Source: a virus
Direction: 5' to 3' (one strand)
DNA length: 42,854 nucleotides
IMG/VR virus record: IMGVR_UViG_3300013103_000017
Location: 1 to 42,854 of that record
How positions within the stretch are numbered: position 1 is the stretch's first letter; each line of letters opens with the position of its first letter. Both the position numbers and the translations under genes were made by a program. This document shows, one piece after another, positions 30,805 to 39,032 of the stretch. The notes beneath the pieces are model-generated. The model saw only the letters and a list, made by a program, of their open reading frames with translations. It ran no database searches and was not told the origin of the DNA.

Positions 30805-31344
30805 ATGAAGAGAGTTGTAATTAGTATAGAGGATGGAATTTATGAGAAATTGAAAGGTGTTAATGTGAGTGAGATATGTAAAAGAGTTTTGAGAGATTAT
30901 GCTAAGTATATGGATAAAGATATGGTGAAGTTGATGAATTTGAAGAGGGTGGAAGAGTTATATTTAAGATGGTTAGCAAAAGCGGATAAGAGTGGTGAGA
31001 GAGTAAAAACATCAGTTTCGATTCCTATAGGTATTCTTGAGGTGTTGAAGAAGAGGAATATCAATGTATCGAGATTAGTATCTGAGTTATTGTATATATA
31101 TTTACAAGATGAGTTTGATGAAGCAGTGGAAAAGAAGTATAAGGAGGTGAAAAGAAAAAGAGAAGAGTTTGAAAAGGATATAAGAATAGATATGTTGTTT
31201 AATGAGTTAAGAGGATTGGTGAAAAATAGTGAGAGTGAAGATGAGTTTATGGAGAAATGTGTGAGTATTGTAGAGGAGTTGAAAAGATTGGATGTGGAGT
31301 TAGATGAAGAATATTTGAGGAAGTTTTATAGGATGATGAAATAG
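30805..31344 (+). CDS. Double ribbon-helix-helix regulator
   Basis: A 179-residue protein with two RHH units: KRVVISIEDGIYEKLKGVNV/SEICKRVLRDYAKY near the start, and VKTSVSIPIGILEVLKKRNI/NVSRLVSELLYIYLQDE at about 70-107. A charged helical tail follows. Two RHH domains in one chain would act as an internal dimer and could bind repeats in DNA such as the iteron-like array. Start is ATG 30805 after a weak GGTGGTAATC. Confidence 0.7.
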   Translation: MKRVVISIEDGIYEKLKGVNVSEICKRVLRDYAKYMDKDMVKLMNLKRVEELYLRWLAKADKSGERVKTSVSIPIGILEVLKKRNINVSRLVSELLYIYLQDEFDEAVEKKYKEVKRKREEFEKDIRIDMLFNELRGLVKNSESEDEFMEKCVSIVEELKRLDVELDEEYLRKFYRMMK

Positions 31345-31377
31345 TGTTGAGATGAATAAGAGTTGAGGTGATGAGAA

Positions 31378-32226
31378 ATGGTGAAGTTATATTATGAAGA
31401 TGAGAAAGTGAAGATTTTCCATGGAGACTTTTTAGAGTTAAAATTAGATGATGAAGACTTACCTAATGTGATAATAACAAGTCCGCCTTATAATGTAGAT
31501 ATGCCTTATGATGAGTATAATGATTTTATGCCTTATCCAGTATACTTGAATAAGGTGAGAAGGTGGATGGTGAAAATGAGAAGATTGTTGAAAACAGATG
31601 GAAGGTTGATAATTAATATACCGTTTGCGATATATAAAGGAGAGAGGATACCAGTAGTAGCGGATTATTGTAGGATAGGTAAGGAAGTGGGTTTGAAGTT
31701 TCACACAATAATAGTATGGGATAAAGGTGCGGTGTTGAAAAATAATTTTGGAAGTATGGATGCCCAGAACCCATTTTGTGTGCAGAGAACTGAAGCTATA
31801 TTGGTGTTTTATAAGAATAGTTGGAAGAGAGAAGGGAAGAGTTTTATAAGGAAGGATAGATATTTAAAGTTGACGGAAGGATATTGGCAAATACCAGGAC
31901 CAAAGCAAAATCTTGGACATCCCGCACCGTTTAGTGAGAAGTTAGTAGAAGCTATAATAGAGTTGTTTGTATTGGAAGGTGATGTAGTGATGGACCCATT
32001 TATGGGGACAGGAACAACATTAGTGGTGGCGAAGAGATATGGGTTGAAAGCGATTGGTATTGATATTAGTGAGAGATATTGTTGGACGGCGAAAAGAAGG
32101 TGTGAGAGAGTGCAAGGAGTTCAACAAAAGTTACCAGATATATTTGCGAGTAGTGAGAGTAGGATAGAAGGCGATGTAAAGAATGAGAAAAAGAAGGAGG
32201 TTAAAGGATGGTGGATAAGCATTTAG
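31378..32226 (+). CDS. DNA methyltransferase (TSPPY, class beta)
   Basis: A 282-residue enzyme with TSPPYNVDMPYDEYND near residues 35-50 and the SAM-binding DPFMGTGTTLVVAKRYGLKA near 203-222. Catalytic motif before the FxGxG motif gives class beta; SPPY suggests N4-cytosine (or N6-adenine) methylation. There is no nuclease beside it, so it probably protects viral DNA from host restriction. GAGGTGATGAGAA precedes the ATG. Confidence 0.85.
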   Translation: MVKLYYEDEKVKIFHGDFLELKLDDEDLPNVIITSPPYNVDMPYDEYNDFMPYPVYLNKVRRWMVKMRRLLKTDGRLIINIPFAIYKGERIPVVADYCRIGKEVGLKFHTIIVWDKGAVLKNNFGSMDAQNPFCVQRTEAILVFYKNSWKREGKSFIRKDRYLKLTEGYWQIPGPKQNLGHPAPFSEKLVEAIIELFVLEGDVVMDPFMGTGTTLVVAKRYGLKAIGIDISERYCWTAKRRCERVQGVQQKLPDIFASSESRIEGDVKNEKKKEVKGWWISI

Positions 32227-32414
32227 TGAAGAGTTGTCCATTTCTTCAGAGAATAGTGGTGGGACCAGGATTAGTGATTACAACATGTGTGAATGATAGG
32301 AAAGATTTACCAGAATGTAAGTATTGTATAATGAATGAGAAGGTATATATTGAGAATTATGAAGAGGTGAAGAAGAGTGATAGTCATAGGAAAACACGAA
32401 GGAAACATTATTAA
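32208..32414 (+). CDS. Small cysteine-rich protein
   Basis: A 68-residue protein with cysteines at SCPFLQ, TTCVNDR and ECKYCIMNEK, enough for a zinc site. Overlaps the methyltransferase end and has AAGGAGGTTAAAGG. Function unknown; could modulate the methyltransferase. Confidence 0.6.
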   Translation: MVDKHLVKSCPFLQRIVVGPGLVITTCVNDRKDLPECKYCIMNEKVYIENYEEVKKSDSHRKTRRKHY

Positions 32415-32604
32415 GTTTGAGTATAAGAATAAGAAATGGGTTGTTGGAGTAGCTGGAAGTGTTATTGATGATTTAGCGTGGAGATGTAATGATATGTGGA
32501 AGTTAGTAGGAGATGAAATATTGTATGTAAGATTTAGAGGATATTGTAATAGTGGAGTGAAGATAGAGGTGTTGAAAGAGGTGATTTTAGATGAAGAGGT
32601 ATAG
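32377..32604 (+). CDS. Unknown small beta-rich protein
   Basis: A 75-residue protein from GTG 32377 (VIVIGKHEGNIIKFEYKNKK), overlapping the previous gene by 38 bases. GAGGTGA lies upstream at the usual distance. Strand-rich; function unknown. Confidence 0.5.
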   Translation: MIVIGKHEGNIIKFEYKNKKWVVGVAGSVIDDLAWRCNDMWKLVGDEILYVRFRGYCNSGVKIEVLKEVILDEEV

Positions 32605-32869
32605 ATGTCCAATTTGTAGAAGGAGATTAGAAGTAAATAGAATGAAAGGAATATGTATTGAGTTAGTGGAGAAGATGATTTATAGTGTGGAGATAAAGTG
32701 TAAGAAATGTGGGTATAGATTGGGAGCGAGACTAGAAGGTGACCCGAAAAAGACGACAGGAAAAGATGAAGAGATTTTTGATATGTTGGTGAAGAGATTG
32801 AAGAGAGCAGTGAAAGAGGATTATGAATATATGTGGAGGCCTGAAGATGTTAAAGTGGAAGATGGTTAG
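32591..32869 (+). CDS. Zinc-ribbon protein
   Basis: A 92-residue protein with CPICRRRLEVN and CKKCGYRLGA, two CxxC knuckles about 32 residues apart, then a helical tail. Typical small zinc ribbon, nucleic-acid or protein binding. GAGGTGATTTTAG precedes the ATG. Confidence 0.65.
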   Translation: MKRYRCPICRRRLEVNRMKGICIELVEKMIYSVEIKCKKCGYRLGARLEGDPKKTTGKDEEIFDMLVKRLKRAVKEDYEYMWRPEDVKVEDG

Positions 32870-33047
32870 AACAGTTTTGCTTACAGATGTATATGGGAGA
32901 ACAGTGGAAAAGAAAGTAGAAGAAGTTGGATTGTTCAAAACACAGAAAGAAGCGTTAAAGTATGTGGTGGAGAATGATTTGTTTATACTTGATTTGGATG
33001 TGATGAGAAAGATAATATTTTTGAATGTAGAGATTAGAAGGAAATGA
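32847..33047 (+). CDS. Unknown small basic protein
   Basis: A 66-residue protein (MLKWKMVRTVLLTDVYGRTV). ATG 32847 follows GTGGAGGCC; an upstream ATG at 32823 precedes that site. Strand-helix-strand layout. Function unknown. Confidence 0.55.
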   Translation: MLKWKMVRTVLLTDVYGRTVEKKVEEVGLFKTQKEALKYVVENDLFILDLDVMRKIIFLNVEIRRK

Positions 33048-33057
33048 GGTGATGGAA

Positions 33058-33303
33058 ATGTATGATTATGCAACATTGAAGAAAGTAGTGGAATATTTTG
33101 GACCAATAAAGGCGAAGCTAATAGATGATGAGGTGAAGGAAGGAGAAAGAGTGGTGGATGAAGAGACGAAGAAGTTTTATGAGTTTATAGTATGGGACCA
33201 GTTTGAAGAAAAGATGGATTGGAGGAAGTATAATTTGGAAGTAGATGTAGAGGATGGAATACTAGTGATAAAGTTGGTGAAGAAAGTGGTGGAGTATTGG
33301 TGA
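33058..33303 (+). CDS. Unknown small acidic protein
   Basis: An 81-residue protein (MYDYATLKKVVEYFGPIKAK), with a C-terminal strand pair (VEDGILVIKLVKKVVEYW). ATG 33058 follows TGAGGTGA. Function unknown; upstream of the PCNA gene. Confidence 0.55.
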   Translation: MYDYATLKKVVEYFGPIKAKLIDDEVKEGERVVDEETKKFYEFIVWDQFEEKMDWRKYNLEVDVEDGILVIKLVKKVVEYW

Positions 33304-33309
33304 TGTGTT

Positions 33310-33555
33310 ATGAATGTTGTGCAGGATTGGAGAAGATATAAAGGAGATAGATTGATTGTAAGTGTAGAAGTTATTGATGATGGAAAGAGAGTAGATGAGT
33401 TACAATATTGGAGATTAAGAGTGAAGTGGAGAGATAGAGTGATGTTTGAAACAGAAGAATGTATGGTGAAGGTGTTGCAATATTTCACATATTGGGTTTC
33501 ATTTTTGAATGAGATGATAGAAATAGGAAGAGAACATGGAGGTGTAATGAAATGA
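33310..33555 (+). CDS. Unknown small protein upstream of PCNA
   Basis: An 81-residue protein (MNVVQDWRRYKGDRLIVSVE). Strands then helix. The stop overlaps the PCNA start (ATGA), so it is co-translated with it; a PCNA-interacting partner is possible but no PIP box is seen. Confidence 0.6.
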   Translation: MNVVQDWRRYKGDRLIVSVEVIDDGKRVDELQYWRLRVKWRDRVMFETEECMVKVLQYFTYWVSFLNEMIEIGREHGGVMK

Positions 33556-34292
33556 GAATAAGGATGTTGGGTGATATATTTAGAGAAATGATAGCAATAG
33601 TAGAAATACTTGGTGAAGCAACCTTCAAGTTCACGAGAGAGGGTATAGAGGTAAATCAGTTATTAAATGCGAAAACTTGTATGTTGAGATGGAATGTGAA
33701 GGAAGAGATGCTGGAGAGGTATGAGATAGGTGAGAATGATGAGATATTGTTTGCATTGGATAGTAGATTTGTGAAGGGAATGAAAAGAGAGAAGACGGAT
33801 TATGTAGAGCTAGAGTTTAAAAACAATGAATTGAAGATTACGATGATAAATGAAAAGAGTGGAGTGAAGAGAAGAGTGAGAGGACAAGTGATTGAACCAG
33901 GAGAGATAAATGAGGGTGTAGCGAAAGTACCAGAGGTGGTGAAGTTCATGATTTATCCAAGTGAGATGTATAAGATATTAAATGCGTTGAAGAGAAAGGA
34001 TGCATCGTTTAGAATAAGAGCGAATAAGAGTAGAATTATATTTGAATTAGTAGACCCAAATGTTTTTAAAGAAGTAGAGTTGAGTGCGAGCAGTGATATA
34101 ATTGGAATGTATGAGGTGGATAGTGATGAGGAAGTGGTGAGTAAATATAGATTGGAAGCAGTGATGAAATTCTGTGAAGCTACAAAAGATTTTGATGCAT
34201 ATACAATATCGTTTGGAGAATATACACCATTAAAAATAGTAGCGAGAAAGTACAGTAGTTTGGAGTATCTGATAGCCCATGTTGTTGAGTAG
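33552..34292 (+). CDS. pcn: Sliding clamp (PCNA)
   Basis: A 246-residue protein, the usual length for archaeal PCNA. Pattern: two alpha/beta halves joined by a linker, with FKFTREGIEVNQLL, ALDSRFVKGM and a C-terminal half with SFRIRANKSRIIFELVDPNV and VVSKYRLEAVMKFCEATKDF, ending in PLKIVARKYSSLEYLIAHVVE minus the last residues. It would recruit host polymerase B, ligase and the XPF nuclease to viral DNA. GGAGGTGTAATGAA precedes the ATG. Last gene of the rightward unit. Confidence 0.85.
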   Translation: MRIRMLGDIFREMIAIVEILGEATFKFTREGIEVNQLLNAKTCMLRWNVKEEMLERYEIGENDEILFALDSRFVKGMKREKTDYVELEFKNNELKITMINEKSGVKRRVRGQVIEPGEINEGVAKVPEVVKFMIYPSEMYKILNALKRKDASFRIRANKSRIIFELVDPNVFKEVELSASSDIIGMYEVDSDEEVVSKYRLEAVMKFCEATKDFDAYTISFGEYTPLKIVARKYSSLEYLIAHVVE

Positions 34293-34354
34293 TATCTTTA
34301 TAAAAAATGAGAAAGTGGAATATTTAGTAGTTTTGAATAGTAAGATTGAAAATA

Positions 34355-34531
34355 TTATTGAGGAGAGTCTTCTTGAGGAGACTCTCTCAATTTTTCCAAT
34401 AAATCATATTGTCCTTTCAAATACGCTATTCTCTCTTTAATATTATCTAATTGTTTTTCAAGCTGTATCATCATATTCGTAAGCTGACTTATATCATTTC
34501 TGATTTTACTCATCTCTTTTTCATAATCCAC
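34355..34531 (-). CDS. Small coiled-coil protein
   Basis: About 58 residues of heptad-rich helix (MSKIRNDISQLTNMMIQLEK, LDNIKERIAYLKGQYDLLEK) ending RESPQEDSPQ. GTG 34531 follows AAGAAGGTGATT. Last gene of the late operon, after tail fibre and a second coiled-coil gene; a trimeric fibre chaperone or tail-tip component is plausible. Confidence 0.55.
   Translation of the reverse strand: MDYEKEMSKIRNDISQLTNMMIQLEKQLDNIKERIAYLKGQYDLLEKLRESPQEDSPQ
34358..34395 (+). terminator. Convergent hairpin terminator
   Basis: TTGAGGAGAGTCT pairs with AGACTCTCTCAA (one bulged G) around an 8-base loop and is followed by TTTTT. It lies at the meeting point of the two transcription units and can serve the rightward one; the leftward gene ends inside it. 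Confidence 0.75.
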
Positions 34532-34570
34532 TATAATCACCTTCTTTTTTTTCAAATGTTTTCCATATAA

Positions 34571-34864
34571 TCAAATTGTTTTCTTCATTACCATACTAAA
34601 CTTATCTACTAAATCAAGATACTTTTCTTTTAACTTACTCAACTCAGTTCTTAACCCATTCAACTCTTCATCTATTTCATTAATCTCACTCTGATACATA
34701 CTAGCTATCTCTGGCAACTCATCTTTTACTAAATTAATCTTCTCTTCCAAATTCGTTTTCTTTGTTTCTAAATCACCAATTCTATACTCTCTATCTTTTA
34801 TCTCACTTCTTACTCTATCTACTCTTTCTGCCAAATCATCTCTTATTTCTTCATAACTCGCCAT
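34571..34864 (-). CDS. Coiled-coil protein downstream of tail fibre
   Basis: A 97-residue, highly charged coiled coil (MASYEEIRDDLAERVDRVRS onward, heptads through most of the length). ATG 34864 follows TTGGAGGTG. Together with the next small gene it forms a pair that may be a fibre chaperone or tail accessory protein. Function inferred from place only. Confidence 0.6.
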   Translation of the reverse strand: MASYEEIRDDLAERVDRVRSEIKDREYRIGDLETKKTNLEEKINLVKDELPEIASMYQSEINEIDEELNGLRTELSKLKEKYLDLVDKFSMVMKKTI

Positions 34865-34899
34865 ATTAAACACCTCCAATCATTTTTCAAGACTTAATA

Positions 34900-37800
34900 T
34901 TAACCCCATCTTGTTATTAATTGCGAACCAGCTCGATAATTTATATAGCTTCCCGAGCTATTCCAAATAACAATTCTCTTTAACATTGCCGAACTACTGG
35001 TTGGATATGCCACCACCTTTATTATTAATGATACTCTACAAGAAAAATCTGTAAAGTCACAATCAAAGTATCGATAGTTACCGCTAGAACTAGACCCATT
35101 CGCATTACCTGTATATGACCCCATTTGTGAAATACTATCACCACTCGTTTGTGTTGAATACACATAGATATCAATCCCATCCGCATTAAATCCATTATAG
35201 CTAGTATAAAACCTTACCTTAGTCCAATTATAGCCACTTTCAAACCCTGGTATAATAAACCACAATGTATATGTTCCCGACCCTCTAAAATGCACTGTCA
35301 TTCCATCATCAATATAATAATATCTACTCATGAAACTTCTAGCCCAAATCTCATCCACATACTTCAAATCGTTATCATGACAGTCTAAAACACTTCCTAT
35401 CGTGAATCTTATATTTCCATCACTATCTTTTATATCTCCTCCATTAATCTGTAAGTCTCCACCCACTTCGAAATCATCTACAGTTCTAATTTTATCACTC
35501 ATAATCTGCATTTTAGTGGTTCCTGCTCTCTGCAAATACAAATCTTGATTATAACTTCCAACTGCTCCAGTATCAACAGTAAGACCTTTATTAAAATAAA
35601 ATCTACTTCTATCTGTATAAAAATGACACCAACTAGTATTCTTTGGTCCTAAATCAAGCCAACCATATCCCGTAGAAACTCTTATAGCTCCTCCCGATGA
35701 ACCTTTCAAGCTAGCATGAAATACAACTGGGTCTCCTAAAGTTATCCTTGAAGTACCTCCAGAATCAAGAATATCATTTCCTCCAATCTTAAAATCGTAT
35801 CCTGTCTCCACTAATCCACTATCATGATATATCTTCAAACAGAATCCTTTTGTATCACTATATACTCCCCAATATGTTCCAGTATAACTTCCTGGTCTCA
35901 TATCGAAGCTCCAATTTTGGTTGTTTCCAGTTGCTTCCAATCTCATATTTTGATTTCCCATCCACTTAATAAAATCACTCTCATTTGATGTAAATTGTCC
36001 TTTTATCCATAAGTTACCATTAGTGTCCAACTCCATCAGTTTTGTATCACTTCCACTTTCTCTTCCATACCATCTAAAGTAATGAGCTGAATCCGATGGC
36101 ACTATAAAGGCTAAAGTCGAAGATTTAATCGCCAATCCATGAAAGTTATCTGCATCTTTCTCACCAAACAATGCAATCTTATCATTAGCCTCATCCTGGA
36201 ACTTTATATACTTCCCTGAATCCATTTCTAGATTAGAAGTTATCTTTCCACCCAAAGAAAAATCATGAGCAACCCACAGATTATTACCGATATCAATATC
36301 TCCTCCAAATGTCTGGTTATCATATCTTCCATATCCTGTCCATCTCGGCGAATTATATACATATAATTCATGGCTACCTGTATCCACTTTAATTGTAGAA
36401 TCATCAACTTTATCACTAAGATACCCAGCTGTTGAGTCACCAGAATCTGCTTTTACTTTCTCATCAACACTACTACCACCACTTGAAGTCCACTCAAACT
36501 TACCACTAGAAGCATCATAACTCAAGACATATCCATCAGATGGCGAATTAGTCGCTTTAATTGATACAGGCCATACTGATTCTGTTGCAATCTTTCCGCT
36601 ACTATCAATCTTAAACTTCTCACTACTACCATCATAAATACTTAATAAATCACTTCCACCCAAAGAATTAATCCTCAAAAATGAATCCGACTGAATAATC
36701 GATGGCGAATATAAATCAGTTTCACTCCCCACCGAAACACTATAACTACTTGGTTCTTTCTTATACCACCCTGGCACCACTACATCATCAATAGCACAGC
36801 TTTTCGTTGAATCTGTAGTTCTATCAATCCAAACAAAATCTAACTGCTTATCTCTATTACAATCCATACTGAAATATGTCCAATCTTCCTTTTGATTTTC
36901 CAAACTATCACTTGTTTCTGTTCCATCCTTATACTTTACATGAACATCTACATTATCAGCCGCATGAGGTAATTTATACCATAACGATATACTTTCCGCA
37001 TATGATTCTACACTTCTTTCTTGCTTTATATCAGCCGCATAATAAGTTCCACCACTATAACTATCCAATTCACAACCATACATTCCTGAGTGATTATACC
37101 ATACAGTACTTTTTACACTAGCCGAGTTAGATTCATTATAAGGTGAAGTCCATGGTGACAAACTTCCACTTTCAAATCCTCCATTACTTATCATATTACC
37201 AGAATAAACTAATGTATCAAACTTACTACTCTTGCCACTTACAGAGCTATTGCCATACCACAAATAAATTGTCGTATCTCCATTCGGTAAATCTGGTACT
37301 CTCACATAAATCTTTGTACTACTAGTATTAATACCAGATTTAATCCAATAATTCAACTCATTCTTCATAGCTGTATCCGTACTGAATCTAATATCATCTC
37401 CATCACTTTGCATCTTTCCTGCACTTATCAAACTTTGCGTATCTAATGTTATCTCCACCACTACATCACTTTCATCACTTCCACTATTCGTAATAGTAAT
37501 CGGCACTCTGTATCTCCAAGCACTAGAACTACCCGCCATGTCAATCTCAGTCGGCTTCTCAATCACACCAGTAATATGAACATCATCCCACTTATGTTCT
37601 TCACTTCCCAAATCCAATCCAGTATCTCTCGGAAGTAACGAACCTGGTACTGCATCTAAATCCCAAACTTTTGTCAATAACAATCTATGTTCATTCACTA
37701 CTTCTGTTGTCTCTTCTAATGCTCCCGTTAAAGTCGGTTTTATACTTTCCAAATCCAATCTCACTTCATATCTCTCACTTAAAATAAACTTCTTAACTCT

Positions 37801-38664
37801 ATAATCACTACCACCAATCGTTATAGTGTCTCCTTCCACCACTTGTAAATCTTCAATTTGTTTTAGAGTAGTTCTGACATCTAAAATCGTCTTTGGGTCT
37901 TTATACATATCCAATAACTTTTGAGCTTCTGAAATTGCCGTATCATCATCTGCACTAGTATCCGCTACATACACGGCACTTCTTAACTTATAATTACTTT
38001 GACTCGTCGTATCCTCCACATAATCTTTCCCAAGTCCTGTTGTAATTACTCCACCATTCATTCTTCTCAAATAAATCCTATTAATAATTCCTTCATAATC
38101 ATACTCCTTCTTAATTATTCTATATGAAGACAAAGTACCTTTAGAAGAACCCTTTTCACCAATATAAACCTTATCATTAACAACCCACCAATCTTTACCT
38201 AAAATTCTCGCCAACTTCTTAATACAACTTAATCTTGTTAGTCCTCTAAACTCAACACTAATCGTATCACTTGGACAGCTTCCTCTTGAAAAAGAACTAC
38301 CCTCCAACACTCTATCTAATATAACATCTGCAGTATCATTGAAGAATACATCTGTTTTATCTGTTTGTCCTTGGTCATATCTAAATATTTCATCGTCTAG
38401 TAAATATCCAATCTCAAACCCATACACTTCTACAAGTTCATTATCCAAAATAATAATCTTAGTGATAACACCCTTTGTAATACTCCAGCTCCCAAGCTTC
38501 AAATCAAAGCTCTTGAATTTCGCTACAGTTCCATCATCATAATATGACTTGGTAGTCAAGAAATAAATCTTATTGATATCATTTAGCTTAAACTCTACAT
38601 TCACTCTAATAGGCGCAATATCTGTACTTTCAATCGTGATAGTCCATTTTGGTATGTATACCAT
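34900..38664 (-). CDS. Tail hub fused to receptor-binding fibre (DUF2341 domain)
   Basis: A 1254-residue protein. Residues about 1-330 look like a tail hub: ILDNELVEVYGFEIGYLLDD, ILDRVLEGSSFSRG and DWWVVNDKVYIGEKG recall gpD/gp27-like hub domains. A linker (GSLLPRDTGLDLGSEEHKWD) is followed by DUF2341 (WRYRVPITITNSGSDESDVV, DLPNGDTTIYLWYGNSS), then a carbohydrate-binding-module-like part (SNGGFESGSLSPW, DWTYFSMDC), a KVDDSTIKVDTGSHELYVY-type tail repeat and a long beta-rich fibre to the C-terminus. It probably binds a surface glycan or S-layer. ATG 38664 follows GGGGTTGAT. Confidence 0.7.
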   Translation of the reverse strand: MVYIPKWTITIESTDIAPIRVNVEFKLNDINKIYFLTTKSYYDDGTVAKFKSFDLKLGSWSITKGVITKIIILDNELVEVYGFEIGYLLDDEIFRYDQGQTDKTDVFFNDTADVILDRVLEGSSFSRGSCPSDTISVEFRGLTRLSCIKKLARILGKDWWVVNDKVYIGEKGSSKGTLSSYRIIKKEYDYEGIINRIYLRRMNGGVITTGLGKDYVEDTTSQSNYKLRSAVYVADTSADDDTAISEAQKLLDMYKDPKTILDVRTTLKQIEDLQVVEGDTITIGGSDYRVKKFILSERYEVRLDLESIKPTLTGALEETTEVVNEHRLLLTKVWDLDAVPGSLLPRDTGLDLGSEEHKWDDVHITGVIEKPTEIDMAGSSSAWRYRVPITITNSGSDESDVVVEITLDTQSLISAGKMQSDGDDIRFSTDTAMKNELNYWIKSGINTSSTKIYVRVPDLPNGDTTIYLWYGNSSVSGKSSKFDTLVYSGNMISNGGFESGSLSPWTSPYNESNSASVKSTVWYNHSGMYGCELDSYSGGTYYAADIKQERSVESYAESISLWYKLPHAADNVDVHVKYKDGTETSDSLENQKEDWTYFSMDCNRDKQLDFVWIDRTTDSTKSCAIDDVVVPGWYKKEPSSYSVSVGSETDLYSPSIIQSDSFLRINSLGGSDLLSIYDGSSEKFKIDSSGKIATESVWPVSIKATNSPSDGYVLSYDASSGKFEWTSSGGSSVDEKVKADSGDSTAGYLSDKVDDSTIKVDTGSHELYVYNSPRWTGYGRYDNQTFGGDIDIGNNLWVAHDFSLGGKITSNLEMDSGKYIKFQDEANDKIALFGEKDADNFHGLAIKSSTLAFIVPSDSAHYFRWYGRESGSDTKLMELDTNGNLWIKGQFTSNESDFIKWMGNQNMRLEATGNNQNWSFDMRPGSYTGTYWGVYSDTKGFCLKIYHDSGLVETGYDFKIGGNDILDSGGTSRITLGDPVVFHASLKGSSGGAIRVSTGYGWLDLGPKNTSWCHFYTDRSRFYFNKGLTVDTGAVGSYNQDLYLQRAGTTKMQIMSDKIRTVDDFEVGGDLQINGGDIKDSDGNIRFTIGSVLDCHDNDLKYVDEIWARSFMSRYYYIDDGMTVHFRGSGTYTLWFIIPGFESGYNWTKVRFYTSYNGFNADGIDIYVYSTQTSGDSISQMGSYTGNANGSSSSGNYRYFDCDFTDFSCRVSLIIKVVAYPTSSSAMLKRIVIWNSSGSYINYRAGSQLITRWG

Positions 38665-38669
38665 TTCTA

Positions 38670-39026
38670 TCAACCCCACATACTTATCGAATAAACAATA
38701 CTTTTATTCTTCCATTGAGTCGTAAAGTTCACAACTACAACCTCATGTTTATTCCAGTATAGATTACTATCCACATCTACTAAACTTACTTTAAGCGGAT
38801 GTTTATCATAATCCTTATATAAGCTGTCAAAATCATCTCTCTGACTCTTCGTCATATATCCAGTAATTGTAACTTTCATAGCTCCTATTCCCAACTCAAC
38901 TAATACTGGGTCAGAATACGGCACTTCTTTCACCATTACTTTATTCGCTCTATCAGCTTTCACACTTTTAGGGTCATCCAATACCACACTTGTACTTTCA
39001 TCATGAGAATAAAAAGTAACAGCCAT
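38670..39026 (-). CDS. Small tail protein (distal tail/tail-tip candidate)
   Basis: A 118-residue, beta-rich protein (MAVTFYSHDESTSVVLDDPK, KVTITGYMTKSQRDDFDSLY, KNKSIVYSISMWG). Placed between the tape measure and the hub-fibre gene, it is in the position of a distal tail or tip-adaptor protein. GAGGTGATGAGTT precedes the ATG. Confidence 0.5.
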   Translation of the reverse strand: MAVTFYSHDESTSVVLDDPKSVKADRANKVMVKEVPYSDPVLVELGIGAMKVTITGYMTKSQRDDFDSLYKDYDKHPLKVSLVDVDSNLYWNKHEVVVVNFTTQWKNKSIVYSISMWG

Positions 39027-39032
39027 AACTCA

